A DNA stretch of 64,000 nucleotides from Anthonomus grandis grandis (GCF_022605725.1 NC_065549.1:35727690-35791689); one strand, 5' to 3'; shown: positions 1 through 11,805, counted from the first letter of the stretch. Numbers and translations are program-made. Notes: generated by a model not told the origin, from the letters alone.

Positions 1-651
1 CACCACACAAAAAGTAAGTTTTTTTTTTGATATAATAAGTTTATATATAATTATTTAAAATTTTTTTCAAATTTTGGTAATACATATTTTTATGTACATT
101 ATTCTAGGGTAAAATCAAAATGATATCCTGGGGACCTAAGCACTGATAATTCCACCGTTTCAAAAGCTAAAGTTAGTCGCCAAAGTTTATAAAAAAAAAA
201 AGAACAAAAAATTAAAATTCGAAGATTGGGACAAACAAATTTGCGCCAAAGAAATCGAATTAGATGTCTCAAGTCACTATGAAAATACTTAAGAAATAAT
301 AACATGATTTCCGAAAAAGCCCAACATACTACATATTTTATTTCACTTGTAAAAGTACTTGTTTGTATGTTACTACTAACAAACTATCTAATCTAATCTA
401 TTGTACATCGTCTTTATTCTAAGGTAAGCTTTGTTTTTTAGTATAAATTAATATGATATAATTGGTATAAGATATTATATAGATCAGTGTTAAATGTCTC
501 AAAACCATTGTACAGGCTAAATACCCACAATAAAAATCTTATAACCTATAAAAAAACCTGCAACTCCTTCATAATTTGAACATCCTTGTAGTTTTAACTG
601 TTTTCGCTGTAGCAATACTGTCCCTTTGAAAAAGTCAGCACCAGAGAAGTA
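1..651. other. AT-rich DNA, no gene recognised
   Basis: I see no supported gene in this stretch. Open frames of 65-68 codons exist on the minus strand but have no recognisable motif and cross into the mariner end that begins at 654. The sequence is AT-rich with homopolymer runs, like most spacers in the window. Confidence 0.5.
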
Positions 652-653
652 TA

Positions 654-1075
654 CCGGGTGGTGCGTCGCCGAGCGGAACATAGGAAAACCCATGTAAATT
701 TTAAACGGGGTCAATTATTGGCTTCCCTGTACATTTTATAGAAAAAATGTAAGATAACTTTTTGAAGAGACCAATATGGCAAAACCTTGTGCAAAGTTTC
801 AAAAAATTTTAATAAGCGAATCTTGAATTATTCAATTAAATGTAATTGCAAAATTAGCAAATTTTCGGTTCAGGTAAAATCAAACGAGCACCACTAAAAT
901 GAATATTGTCACTGACGTGAGGAAAAGTGTCAATAAATCAGTGACAGTCGATATTTCAAAACAAGTATGAATTATTCAATCGACAAAAAAATAGCCATAA
1001 TTAAGTGGCATTATGCGGGAAACAGTTTTAGAGCACAGATTATAGCTGCGTCGTCGTCAAACTGATAGCTCTAGT
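654..1075 (+). mobile_element. Truncated mariner-type element, 5' end
   Basis: After a TA (652-653) the sequence begins CCGGGTGGTGCGTCGCCGAG, which looks like a Tc1/mariner terminal inverted repeat. About 300 bases further on lies the start of a transposase (967). No matching right end is visible, so I take this as the 5' end of an element cut off near 1070. The exact right border is a guess. Confidence 0.5.
967..1065 (+). pseudogene. Mariner transposase N-terminal fragment
   Basis: An ATG at 967 opens a 32-codon frame (MNYSIDKKIAIIKWHYAGNS...) that ends at TGA 1063-1065. The 'KKIAIIKWHYAGNS' pattern matches the N-terminal helix-turn-helix region of insect mariner transposases of the DUF4817 type, which normally begin with a Y-x-I/L-Y-G-x-x-N-x-R helix. 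Nothing downstream continues it in any frame, so the catalytic domain is missing. This is a dead fragment, with no function expected. Confidence 0.45.
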
Positions 1076-2870
1076 TAGATTCAATAGTGGCTAAGTAGGA
1101 TAAGTAGATCTTGAATAGGAGTGGTAGAAGACATGAACTTGTAGAATGGCGTTTGTCAGCGATTTTAAGGAAAATATTGTTCTGTAAAAATAAATTGACC
1201 AGTTTATCTGGTATCTAGAAAAGTTCGCATGCTTAAGTATATGCATTACTTCATGCTAGATCTTGTGAGTTTTGTTAGTATCCCATGTATTTATTTCCTT
1301 TTTTTCTTTTGCCTTGGCTTGTCTTGCCTTGAGAAAGCCAATAAGTTAAAATAGGAGTCAATTAGTACTACCTTTACAACTTTCGTATTTTCTATTTAAC
1401 ATTATATATTTAAATTAATTACAAATTAAAAAAACAAACAAAAAAATTATTAAGTAGATAAATTATTAGAGTAATAAGCAGTCTCGTGTTTATTTTCTAG
1501 AGCATAATAAATCAACAGAACTAGAAATAATAAATATTATAAAAGTACTAACAATTGTATAACATATACTCTTAGTAACCTGTTATTACAGATTTTGTAT
1601 AATTATATACTTTAGCCCCCTTAAACAATACCTTAGGGATTTAACAATAAACGAAAATTAGAACCGAAAGCCGAAACAACATGAATTGAAGATGGAACAC
1701 ATGCATATGTAAATGGAGACTTAACGTTAAGCGGCTAAGTGGCATCCTTACATTATATTTTAAATGATATTCGAACGAAAGTGGATATTTGGTTCTTGAA
1801 TCCAGTGACGTAGAAAAATGTTTACAAATAAATAAGTCTTAAGCTTTGGAATCTCTGATCAGATCTACCCGAAATATTTTGATGAATATTCGCGAACAAG
1901 ACGTCCCAGATTCCCAAATTCAGTTCGTTCAGAAGTTTCATCTCTTCGTGGTTTTTCTGAAGCTAGCTTCAGAATTAATTCGTTGCTATATATTTCACTC
2001 TTTTAAAATTTTACGTGCAGTACATCTTGCATTTAAAAACTGAAAATGGGCCGATTAAAATGGTTCAAATCAAAAACTGTTTGATTTCGATTAACTGATG
2101 TCCGCACTCCTCTTCGAAATTTTTCACCGGACCCGCTGACGAACTTTTCATTTCATATCGCCAAAATATTTCGGATCGATCTGGTCAGAGAAACTAGGCA
2201 TTTACCTGATGTGAGTAACACATGCTCATTTCGGATAAGAAATCTGGGGTGAGGTGGGAGTGGAATCAGGCGGGGATGATATTCTTCACCCATTGCTTCA
2301 AACCTTGATAATTTATTTAAAAGTAGCATAAATATAGACATATGCGTGCATATAAATATATTCATCAATATTCTACCATACTTGTAAGCATAATTAATTC
2401 ACCACAAAGAGGGATGATAAAATTCCGTTGGAGATGCCCCTGAATCTTTCCTTTTTTTTTGTGATAGGTGAAATGGTGGCCAATAGTCTAAAGAAAAACA
2501 TTTTAAAAACTTTCTTTAGCAAAATATTCTTACAAATTTACTCGTCATGCATACGCATGTTTTAGGATGTTTGCTAAATTACCTACGATTTACCACTATC
2601 AAAATACATGGCTAAAGTGGATGTGATAAAGCATGTATGCTTGGTTTAACAAAAAACAATACAAAAATTTAAGCAAAGAAAATTAATACAAAACTAATTT
2701 TTTGGCTATATACACAACTGATAACTCGTAAAAAAAGCTAATTAATAAATTACTTAAGATAAACTAAACAGTCAAACTAAATAAAAAACACCGTGTGTAC
2801 AGATTACAGGAGCCAGTACACACAATACCTATAGAAGAGTTATAATAATCAATTTTCCTAGGTACTATTA
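1076..2870. other. AT-rich spacer with a dispersed inverted repeat
   Basis: No gene is recognised. The stretch holds poly-A/T tracts (around 1425-1455) and one pair of inverted arms (1851-1887 and 2158-2192, listed separately). Short open frames here lack motifs. Confidence 0.5.
1851..2193. repeat. Imperfect inverted repeat, possible MITE remnant
   Basis: The left arm (1851-1887, with CCGAAATATTTTGATGA) matches the reverse complement of 2158-2192 (CCGAAATATTTTGGCGA), with CTCTGATCAGAT pairing against CTCTGACCAGAT. The loop is about 270 bases. It may be the core of a fold-back element, but I see no target duplication. Confidence 0.4.
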
Positions 2871-2876
2871 CCTATA

Positions 2877-4525
2877 CAGATTGGCGAATGGATCACTACA
2901 CATATAAAGTTCCTAACAGGCGAGAACGCCGCCGCCGCGCCGCGACATTACGCTGGTGTTCGAGCTCGATTATTTTAGATTTTATTTTTATTTTAGTAAG
3001 CGTCTTATATCGGTGGGGACTGTATCTCTTGTGGCAAAATTGAAAAAAAATATTACGCGGCAATGGTATATTTTTCTAATGCAGGAATTACATGTGTAAA
3101 ACCCGCATAGATTCATAATTACAATTTATTTATCATGTGCATTACATATTGAAAATTAAAGCGTTGTTCTTGTCAAAATAAAATATAAACTCTAACAAAA
3201 ATAGAATGTAAACAGTATAGATAAACAAAAAATAAAACTTTAAATAATAATCCTAACAAATAATTCTTTAAATAAAAGGCTGAATAAGACATCCTTCTTT
3301 AGCTAGACAAAAGGTTAGCCTATCGTAAAAACTATTTCTTACTTCCAAAAGAGTTTGAGGTAGAATGGAATTGGCAGATTCAATAATTTTGTTTCTCAAC
3401 TCCTCTAAATTCGTTGACCTACTACTATGATGTTTATAAATAGTCTCCTTATGATAACTCCACAAATAAAATTCATTTGGTGATAAATAGAGATATTTTT
3501 GAGGCCATTTAATATTGTTAGTCCCACTAATAAGGCGGCTAAAAAAAGTATTTGTTAAAAATTCTTTTACTCTAACTACAATATGAGCAGGGCAGCCATC
3601 TTATTAAAAATAGACTGATCCCAGTTGAACCACAGAAAGAACTTTATTTTGTAGCAACTCAAGGTATTTTTCAGCGTTTAAAGAACCATCAATGGCTCAA
3701 TAAAATGGTCGCCTAAAATACCAGCCCAAACATTCAACTTTTAAGGGTACTGAGTATGGAACTGAAAACTTCTGTGCTTGTTTTTTTCAGACCAGTAGCA
3801 AACAATGAAAGGATTGTGTTTACCATGCAATGGAAAAGAAAACTTATTTGAAAACTTATTTGAAAACTTATTTAAAAGATATTTTCTAAGAAATTTTCAT
3901 TTGCCTTTTCTATCAAGGTTTCACAAAATGCCATTCTTCGTCACTGGTCATCAGGAAATACCTCCTGAGTTTTGATATATATTTAAAACATTTGTATCTA
4001 TGTTTTTTCTAAATACTCGTCACAGTTTTATGGTGCATACCCACTCCAGCACTTCTGCTTGATTGTATTGAATCTAAAACTAAAGCACTACAAACCATTT
4101 CTTTCCACTTTTCTGAATCTCCTGGACCCTTTCAATAGGTGGTTCTTGAGCTTTGATGTGACAATTTATACATTTTTGGCGGAAAACTATGTCTCAAAAT
4201 TTGACACGACATTTAAATTAGTTTTAGTACAAGGAATCGGTCTATTTTCAAAATGTTCTCAAAAATAAATCTCTTCAATATACCATAAAACCATTTAATC
4301 AATTTGACTTATCAGCCACAATGATAGGTATTAAAAAAAAAATTAAAATAGCGCTTTAAGACTCAACAGTGCAGTATGCAATCACAAAGCAAATTGAGGT
4401 CTGCTGTGCCGAAAATGGCAAATCAGACGATCGGAATCCGCCGCGTCGCTTATTAATTAGAAAGTAAGCGAGAAGCGGTGTTGCCGTTTATAATGCCTAT
4501 GTGTAGTCTTCTATTCGCCAACCTG
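2877..4525 (-). mobile_element. Mariner-family DNA transposon, degenerate (mariner-1)
   Basis: Terminal inverted repeats are clear. The left end CAGATTGGCGAATGGATCAC and the reverse complement of the right end (CAGGTTGGCGAATAGAAGAC) agree at 24 of 28 bases over 2877-2904 and 4498-4525. Both ends are flanked by TA (2875-2876 and 4526-4527), the standard mariner target duplication. The element is 1649 bases and carries a broken transposase on the minus strand. GC-rich sequence just inside both ends (near 2930-2955 and 4435-4480) contrasts with the AT-rich interior. Confidence 0.85.
3268..4270 (-). pseudogene. Mariner transposase pseudogene
   Basis: This is a DDE/D transposase relic read in several frames. 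The upstream part gives RRMAFCETLIEKANENF, typical of the region before the first catalytic Asp. The middle gives a K-D-G-C-P-A-H block (second catalytic Asp), and the distal part gives IKWPQ...LSPNEFYLW followed by an open C-terminal frame (3268-3465) ending LTFCLAKEGCLIQPFI. By alignment 41 residues separate the second Asp from the third acidic position, which here reads Glu, so it sits with the DD41D-type group. Frameshifts and stops are many, and the first catalytic block is badly eroded. It is not functional. Confidence 0.75.
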
Positions 4526-4527
4526 TA

Positions 4528-7160
4528 TACTACTACCTAGACGGACGTACCAGATAGAGAATGGTATCCGTTTAAAAATTCAGAGTTAAACAAAATGAGA
4601 TGGTTAAATGAGCTAGGCTAGCTGCTTGCTGGCGAGTATTCGCCTAGATCCTTTTAATAGAGGACAGCATGGAAAGAGCTTATATAAAAATATGCTAATA
4701 GCATGGATGGATAATGGTAACCGCAGGCTATGATCATAAGGTATAATAATTATTTAGTTCTCCAGCAATAAATATAGCAACCAATTAGGTGTGATTAGAT
4801 CCCATCGACATGTCCCTTTCGAGGAACTTAAATACAAAAATCATTTTAAGCATCATATTACTATCCCTAAAATTCTTGTTTATATTTTTTGATTATATAG
4901 CTTTAAATATTAAATTAAAATGATGCTTAGCTCCATGTCTATTTTAAAATTGAGCTCTTGGCAACGACGAAAGTAGATTCAATAGTTATATAGAAATATA
5001 TTTGAAATTGAATCAATAACCCAAAAAAGTTCTCAAGGAATTTGGTGTAGATGAGCAGTTTGCACAAAATAAAGACTAGCCTATGAATAGTGACAGTAAA
5101 AAGATAGTGAAAAACGGACACCTTACTAAAATATATTTCTGAAGGTAGCAATAGCAAAAATTCAATAAATAATCATAAAAAAAGCTCTATTAAATATTAT
5201 TATATTTATTATTATTATTAAACATTATTACTATTATATAAACTTAAGTAAAATATGGGAAAAAATACATAAAGTCATACATGGTATGAACTTTACCTGT
5301 TGAATTATTCAATATTCCCAGACATTTTGATTACTATTCCCTGATACGTGAAATCAGTTTTTTGACACATTAAAGTGAGGTTAGCTGGAGGCGAAGAGGT
5401 GATTGATAGAAGTTTCAAAAAAGTAGTCCATTTTTCTCAAAGAGACCTCTTGATAATAAAAATTCAGAGATTAGAGGGACACAAAGTCTTTTGAGACCAT
5501 TGACTTTGTGTCCCTCTAAACTCTGAATTTTTGATAGAAGTTTGTCAAATATAAAATTAAACGTCCCTCTATATATCTTGATTGACGTGCTTTTTTTAAA
5601 TAAGTTTGTAAAGGTGGTTTATTTTGAAATGAAAGCACTGTTAACTTTTGTATCTTGATCTTTTGAAATAAGCTGTACGTGTGTTGGGACGAAGATAGAA
5701 GCCGTTTTTATCTTTGACAATCAGAAGCATGCTACTCAGCATTCCAGTTTGCTCTTTCAATACACCAAAACAGATGTTAAGTTCTATGGTGCATTCGAGA
5801 TTTATCAGAGGACGTCTTATAGTAATGTAAATTTTTTTTATTTAATTGATTTAAACTATCCGAGGGGTAGTATGAATTCGGATTGTATTGAATAGGTTCT
5901 TGCTCAGCAGTTTCTTGTAGGATTTAGAGCAGAAACCCAATATGCTTAACTTTTTTGAATGCTTTTTATAGATAATTGTTTTTTTTGAACAATTTTGACA
6001 CAAGGATATCTTAATTTCAGAAATTACATTTATGTATAAAGGAATTGTAGTCAAATGAACAATAAAATCTGAAACTGACTGCGAGGGTATTTAAGATATA
6101 AGACACGCAAAAACCTAAACATCCTTTTAAAAATGTTGTTAATTAAGCATGTTGAGCAATGTTGTTAGCATGTAATAAAATAGTAATGATGGGTTAATTG
6201 AAGAGGCTAATTTTCAAATATTGCTGTAATGTAAAAAAAATCGTCATTCTTTATTTTTATATTGTGTCATCGGTATTATGTTAAGTGAAAATTGCTAAAT
6301 TTATAATTTTTTTATTTAATTAGTGTCTTTGTCTTTACTAGCAGTCTACTACACTCTCAGAGAATGATAGTATATTACCGTACAACTGCAAGTCGATCTA
6401 TTACTATCATACAATAAACTATATTAAATAGAAATTTTTTACACTATTTTTTCCGCGAATTTTATAAAATTAATAATAAGTACAGCATTAACAACAAATT
6501 CAAAGGGTGGTAGCTTATGGCTTATAAGGTTTTTAAAGTTGCAAAATATCTCCAGCTAGCCCGCGAAAGTAGTGTGGATCAACAGAAAAATATAAAAAAG
6601 TGCCACCTGCTTTAATGTCCCTTGTGCAATAAAATCAAAACTTTTTTACGACCTTGTTTGTTTTCTAAACCTGACGTCTATTGAAGTCACTCTTACGTAA
6701 ATGTTAAAATAAAAAATAGGTTTTATATGGTAATAATTGATAGGAAATCCATTATATTCACAAGATCTAACTTTTACCTAGCATATACACTTATACTCAA
6801 TTCTTAGTACAAAAATAAATGACAAAAGGTTGCATTTTGTAAAAAGTAATACCTATGGTCCATGCTTTGTCTTTGTTAACAACTTAACAGTATTGGGCTC
6901 GACCTGGTGTTCCTTAGAAAAGACAGCGTATCAGCAGCAAAAAAAATAAATTTTATTGAACTGGACTCGTTAAATATTTAGTGAAATTCATCAAGATTTT
7001 ACAATGTGAGATTCTGTAATTAATAAAAACAATAGGAAGAAGAAAATGTTGTTTAATGAGACATACGAAACCGATGAATGTTTGGGTTAGTAAAAAAAAA
7101 TTCAATATAATATCACTCTAAAAAGTTGGATGCATTTATAAAGATTAAATCAAAACCAAA
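4528..7160. other. AT-rich spacer, no gene recognised
   Basis: This stretch holds an ATT-rich low-complexity tract (about 5185-5240), the fold-back hairpin at 5458-5532, and otherwise AT-rich DNA. The sequence at 6512-6550 weakly resembles the end of the LTR copy at 9985-10030 (an 'ACTTATAAG..TTTTAAAGTTGCAAAATA' style match). I could not identify a coding frame. Confidence 0.45.
5458..5532. repeat. Near-perfect fold-back hairpin
   Basis: The left arm 5458-5488 (AAAAATTCAGAG..AGAGGGACACAAAGTC) is almost exactly the reverse complement of the right arm 5502-5532 (GACTTTGTGTCCCTCT..CTCTGAATTTTT), with a 13-base loop. Two mismatches fall in the middle of the arms. The structure is far too long to be chance. 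It could be a small MITE or an inverted micro-duplication. No TA or other target duplication is evident. Confidence 0.75.
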
Positions 7161-7377
7161 GTATATGTTATATGTCGAAATACATAATCATTTAAGTGTG
7201 TTATTTTGAAACAAACCATAGTTAGCAGTTCAGAGAATTGGAAATATTAGTATTTCTGTTAATTAACAAATCGGTGGCCTGATTGGAACCACTGACATAG
7301 CTCTACCATTGTGCATAAATACAACAAACCTTATAATTCTAAGCTAATTCTGTAAGATTTGTTTTAAGTTGCACATA

Positions 7378-8587
7378 CAGCCAGGACGCGCAAGTTGGAA
7401 CAAACGCATTATTATTAGTATTATGTATAAAATTTTACGTTTATTTTGTATACCATATCTTATACCTAACCTCAATATTTATTAAAAAAAACTAAACGAC
7501 TAAATTTTTTATAGATAGAACCCAAATTTTTGGAACAGTTTATAAAAAAAAACAAAACAAAAAAATTAAAATAAATGTTTAAATTGTTGACCATTAACTT
7601 CCTGACATATTTAAATTCTTGTAATACTTTACTTATTGTTTGAGGCCGCATTTCTTGTATTTCGGCTCTAACTCTATTTTTTTATTCTTCTAAACCCTAT
7701 AGATAAAAATCCAATGGGGTTAAATCTGGCGACTTTGCTGGCCATTCAATAAAACCCCCCTTCTAATCCATATATTCGGGAAAATGTTGGTTAGTTAATC
7801 TCGTACTGTTCGCGAATAGTGTGGGCGGCGCCATCTTGTTGGAACCATATCGAATCTGCCGGTATAAATGAGTTTTCACCATTTGGATAAAGTGCAATGA
7901 AACTAGGTACTATCTGATTTTGAAATAACTTTAAATATTTTTTAACGTGCGCCCTCATTAAAATAGGGACACACAATTGACGTGCCCACAATTCCTGCCA
8001 ACCATACATTTAACTTCTTGGGAAATTGTGTGTGACTTGGGGCCAATAACAAAAATTTTCCTATTTACATGATCATTTAAAAAAAATTGCCTCGTCGGAA
8101 AAAACAATCTTACTTAAAAATTGTGAGTTTCCATGTTACATTTATTCATCATTATTTCGCAAAACTCTATTCTGCAGATGTAATCATTTTCAATAAGCTC
8201 CTGAATTAATTGAATTTTATATGGATGCCATTTATTCCTATGCAAATATTATAGAACACATGATTTACTAATGGACTGATCTGCAGCAACTTGTCGAGTT
8301 GATTTATGCGGATTTTCTTGTAAATCGAGCAAAATATCTAATTGGCTGTTTTCTGGAAGCGTGGGATGGTCCAGATCATATTTGTCTCTAACATGACGAA
8401 AATCTAAACTTTTTTTCAATTTTGCTTACTACCGAACGTGTAATAGGCCTTTTCGGGTACTTATTGTTAAACAGATCGCAAACTTTGGTACGTGTTCGAA
8501 TCTTGTCGCTACATCCTTCATTAAAATTTCAAATTCCATTTCCTCCAAAATTTAAATAAATTTGTTCCAACTTGCGCGTCCTCACTG
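7378..8587 (-). mobile_element. Mariner-family DNA transposon (mariner-2)
   Basis: Left end CAGCCAGGACGCGCAAGTTG and right end (reverse complement CAGTGAGGACGCGCAAGTTG) form terminal inverted repeats flanked by TA at 7376-7377 and 8588-8589. Length is 1210 bases, near the usual mariner size. The transposase lies on the minus strand, broken. The element is inserted in an LTR. Confidence 0.85.
7566..8539 (-). pseudogene. Mariner transposase pseudogene (about DD41D)
   Basis: An ATG at 8539 fits the start. The frames then give N-terminal helix-turn-helix sequence (KVCDLFNNKYPKRPITRSVV), a first catalytic block (FSDEAIFF), the second catalytic block WFQQDGAAHT, and a third block WPAKSPDLTPLDFYL with the final catalytic Asp. 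The C-terminus ends NGQQFKHLF at TAA 7566-7568, matching the usual NG-x-x-FEH-x-I ending of this family. Spacing between the second and third acids is about 41 residues once a frameshift is allowed. Several frameshifts and stops make it inactive. Confidence 0.75.
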
Positions 8588-8681
8588 TATAATCTATGTG
8601 CATTTGAATTTCGATGAAGTATGAAGTAGTAATTATGTTTTTAAATAAAACGTTTTTTAAAAAGTAAAATATATAAACAAT

Positions 8682-8693
8682 TGGCGCAGCCGG
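8682..8693 (+). promoter_or_regulatory. Retrotransposon primer-binding site
   Basis: TGGCGCAGCCGG, continuing into TAGGAT, matches the tRNA-Ser-type primer-binding site of gypsy-class elements apart from one base (GCC for GTC). It follows the presumed LTR end within a few bases. An ATG ten bases downstream (8707) opens only ten codons. Confidence 0.5.
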
Positions 8694-8748
8694 TAGGATC
8701 TGAAAAATGTCTACAGAACATAAAGATTCCAACTGCTAACAACAAATT

Positions 8749-8939
8749 CTAATCTCCCAATAGATAACGGACCATCTTCAGAACTCCCAGAAAAAGGTGG
8801 GTATTATCTGTTCTTTCATGTTGAATATCATCAAAAAATGTGTCAGTAGAAGTCTCAGTATTATCCAAACTAAATCTAGAGCTACTGTCGCTGTCATAAT
8901 CAATTGGACTAGAGACAGCATGTTGACTTTCATAACTTC
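8749..8939 (-). other. Unrecognised Asp/Ser-rich open frame
   Basis: A minus-strand frame without stops reads ESQHAVSSPIDYDSDSSS and later DNTETSTDTFFDD, ending at TAG 8749-8751. The acidic, serine-rich composition looks like translated linker sequence rather than random AT-rich DNA. There is no start codon upstream before stops. I do not recognise the family. It could be part of the retroelement's lost coding region in antisense, or an unrelated insertion. Confidence 0.25.
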
Positions 8940-9784
8940 GGGATTTTCATAAAATTGTTGAGTGTCAATATTCACAGAAAGCTTCTCATGATCTTCACTG
9001 GCTAATAATGAAGAGAATAATAAAACTTTCGAGCAGCCCTCTAATATGGCTGATTAATTTTGGGCATGTTACGAAAAATATATTAATGCTTTTTGGTTTG
9101 GTAAAACTATATTTTATAATGTATGTATATAATTCTTACCTGAAAAAATAAGCTAAAAACACAGAGAGATATGTATAAGCTCTTTCAGTTTTTTCTATAA
9201 CTCGACAAAACAAGCCCAAAGTAAGTAGTGGCGGCACGATTTTGAATCGGCTGCGGTCCGCCCTTATTCACAAACTTCGCCAGGAAGTCAATAAATTTTA
9301 GTTAAAAAAACTAAATATCCGATTGCTAATGGTCTAAATACTGTTTTTTTCGTTTCCAATCATTTTACATATAGATTAGTACTTCTACGCACAAAACATA
9401 AAAGTATAGCTTCTATGACTTTCACGTTTTCCAAAAGTATGTAAAAGAAATGGTTGACAGTTGACTATTTACCTAGAATAAATCGTTGAGAGCAAGCAGA
9501 CAAGGAGTTTTTACTCTTAGACACATGCAGTGAAACATCAAAAATGGAAAATCTCTGTTTGTGCTAACCGATAGAGAATAAGACAACCTTATGTATCTGA
9601 CTTTAATACGACATCTCACCAACCTCGAGAATTCATAACCGCAAACTCCAAAGCTATAGACTCAGCGGCATCCTTCTCAGAAGAATGTTCAACCCGATGA
9701 GTCCATCAAAAAAACCACAGGGTTAACCTCCCCCTAAAAAGTTGCTAATAAGCAGCAGCTTTTAACTAAATGAGGAAGTTCTTA

Positions 9785-10042
9785 TGTTAAAATACAAAAT
9801 CATATACGTATGTTATTTTACAGTAAATTAGAGTCAGCAGCTCTAGGAATTCAAAACATTAGTATTTCCGCTGATTGGCAAATCGGTGCCCTAATTCCTT
9901 TATAATAATGTCCAATGTCCAATCTACCAATGTCCTTCTTTTATCATGGAAACCGCTAATGCAGCTCTAACATTGTGTCCAACAAACCTTATAATTTTAA
10001 GTTAGTTATGTAAGATTGGTCTAAAGTTGCAAAATAATTATA
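9785..10042 (+). repeat. 3' LTR copy, cut by a Tc1-like element
   Basis: This copy aligns with 7166-7377 over most of its length, with an extra block of about 50 bases near 9895-9945. It stops at the TA (10041-10042) where the Tc1-like element begins. The preceding purine-rich AAATGAGGAAG (9769-9779) could be a weak polypurine tract. Confidence 0.5.
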
Positions 10043-11803
10043 CACTAGCCCGCAAAATTAACCGGACAACGAAAGTTTGATTCAAATTCAATTCATAATA
10101 ACTTTTTCAGTCGTTTCATCGATTTTAATATTTTTTTGCCGATTTTTAGGCCGTTGGATTATCATATGTTTTTCATATCCACGCTATAAAAATTTCGAAC
10201 TGATTTGTTGTTGTACAGGGGTAAATCAAGACTTGAATTTTACTCTTAACTTTTAAACACCCTATGGAAAAAATTTCACAACCGAATAATGATTCTTTTT
10301 GCTGTATCTTCAAGCCCCATCTTTTCTTAATAACTTAAAAGCACTGGCTTAAAGAAAACAATGCGATAATGCATTAGTAGCAAGAATTTCTTTTTAAAAA
10401 TATTGTAAAGTTAGCTCTTATGATAAAAGAATTATGAAGAAGTGTCCATGGCACCGTGGCATGTCAAAAAGATTGTTTTTAATGAGTTACAGAATTAATT
10501 TTGCAGTAAATTTTTGAGTTTTTTGAAGCATTTTTTAATTTATTTTTGAAATTATGTTTCGGAGCTGTTGCGTAAGCGATACGTTTAAAAACGATGAGCC
10601 CAGAAGAAGTGGCACAACCCGTTGCTCTAAGAGACGATAGTTGTCTGATTAGGTATAGTGCAGAAAGGCTTAGCCATCCACGCAGTATGGTATCCGATGC
10701 GATACAAAGATTTACAAAAACTGGTTCTTATTCAAGTAGACCTGGATAGGAGAGACGAAAGGCCCCAAACGTAGTTGAGGATTGATTTCTTCATCTTTAA
10801 GTTCTTGGAGAGCGAACAGCCTTTGCTCCAGCTTTGGTAAGAAGACAGATAAATGTTCACGGTACCTTGGTTTCACCTGATACCATAGGAAGAAGGTTAG
10901 CGGATCAGAATTTAACATCTTGTGTATCTGCTACAGGACTTTTATTAGATGCGGGCCATCAAAGGCTGTGCCTGAAGTTCGAACTCGTGCAGGCTGGGAC
11001 ATTGACAAATAGCAAAATTTTTACAGACAAGTCTCGTTTTACGAGTTATTCACCTAATGGACATTAAAGAGTATAAACAAGCCCCAGAAAAAGATACTCT
11101 TAATGTTGTATCTCTACTAGAGTGCAATTTGGTGACGGAGAGGTGACCGTGTAGGGTGGTATTTCATTGAAAGCCCGTACAGACCTTGTTACGCTTCATG
11201 AGGGTATTAACGCAGATACATATATTAGGGAGTGCTTAGATTAGAAGAATATTTGGTACCTTATAAGCCATTTATAGGACAATATTTTATCTTGATGCAC
11301 GACAATGCTTGACCGTACATAGCACAATTGAAGTTCATGTATTGGAGTGGCCTCCAAAAAGTCCAGAGCTGAACCCTATTGAGGAATATACTGGGAAGAA
11401 GAGTTAGGCAGAACTACGGCAAGTTTCAAACTTTGGCTGCATTAAAACAAGCACTGTCACACCAGTGAAAACAAATACACCAAGATGCGATTGCTTCTTT
11501 ATTGAATCTATACCCGAATTTAGGAAAAACTAATAAATCTTAATAGTGCCGTTATTTATATTTTTTAAAAAATATTGTTGCTAATAAAGCATTATTGCAT
11601 TGTTTCCTTTAAGTCAGTGTTTTTTCTTAGGAATACAGATTTCTCTAGGAATACAGATATCGAAATAAATCAAGAAACAAGTTGCTAAGAAAAGATGGGA
11701 CTTGAAAATGCAGCAAAAATAATTATTATTCGATTGTGAATTTTTTCCACAGACTCGACATTTCATTAACCGACACGAGAATTCGACATTTCATTAACCG
11801 CTG
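10043..11803 (+). mobile_element. Tc1-like DNA transposon, degenerate, long inverted repeats
   Basis: The ends are flanked by TA (10041-10042 and 11804-11805). The region 10264-10400 is mirrored by 11565-11760: the block TGGAAAAAATTTCACAACCG pairs with the reverse complement of TTGTGAATTTTTTCCA, and AATGCGATAATGCATTA pairs with TAAAGCATTATTGCATT. The outer ends are more diverged; the right one carries a tandem copy of TCGACATTTCATTAACCG. Total length is 1761 bases. Confidence 0.75.
10594..11543 (+). pseudogene. Tc1-like transposase pseudogene
   Basis: ATG at 10594 begins MSPEEVAQPVALRDD, then RSMVSDAIQRFTKTGSYSSR and a second helix-turn-helix region (VSPDTIGRRLADQNL), all typical of the Tc1 paired-like DNA-binding domain. 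The first catalytic block reads FTDKSRFTSYSPNGH (usually TDESRF; Asp kept, Glu changed to Lys). Later come LEWPPKSPELNPIEE (third catalytic region, Glu kept) and the C-terminal SLLNLYPNLGKTNKS with TAA at 11541. Stops occur at 10747 and beyond, and there are several frameshifts. The region holding the middle catalytic Asp (ILMHDNA) is still readable near 11290. Confidence 0.8.
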
Positions 11804-11805
11804 TA

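Larger units (their letters stand above)
7166..8680 (+). repeat. 5' LTR, split by a mariner
   Basis: The portion 7166-7377 aligns with 9785-10042 (shared blocks TTAGTATTTC, CAAATCGGTG, ACAAACCTTATAATT, TGTAAGATT, AAGTTGCA). After the mariner (7378-8587) the LTR would resume at 8590 and end near 8680, just before the primer-binding site. Net LTR length is about 300 bases. Copy two has an extra block near 9895-9945 that is missing here. Confidence 0.5.
7166..10042 (+). mobile_element. LTR-retrotransposon remnant (internally deleted)
   Basis: Two related direct copies (7166-7377 plus 8590-8680, and 9785-10042) flank an interior of about 1.1 kb. Directly after the first copy lies TGGCGCAGCCGGTAGGAT (8682), a primer-binding-site motif like that of gypsy-class elements primed by tRNA-Ser. 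Both copies begin TGTTA. No protease, RT or integrase motifs are visible inside, so this is a deleted or TRIM-like copy. Each LTR is interrupted by a DNA transposon: a mariner in the 5' copy, a Tc1-like element in the 3' copy. The end of the 3' LTR beyond 11803 is not clearly recognisable. Confidence 0.55.

Noticed and set aside
5185..5240. ATT trinucleotide run as a possible regulatory element
   Set aside because: Imperfect low-complexity tract, common in AT-rich DNA.
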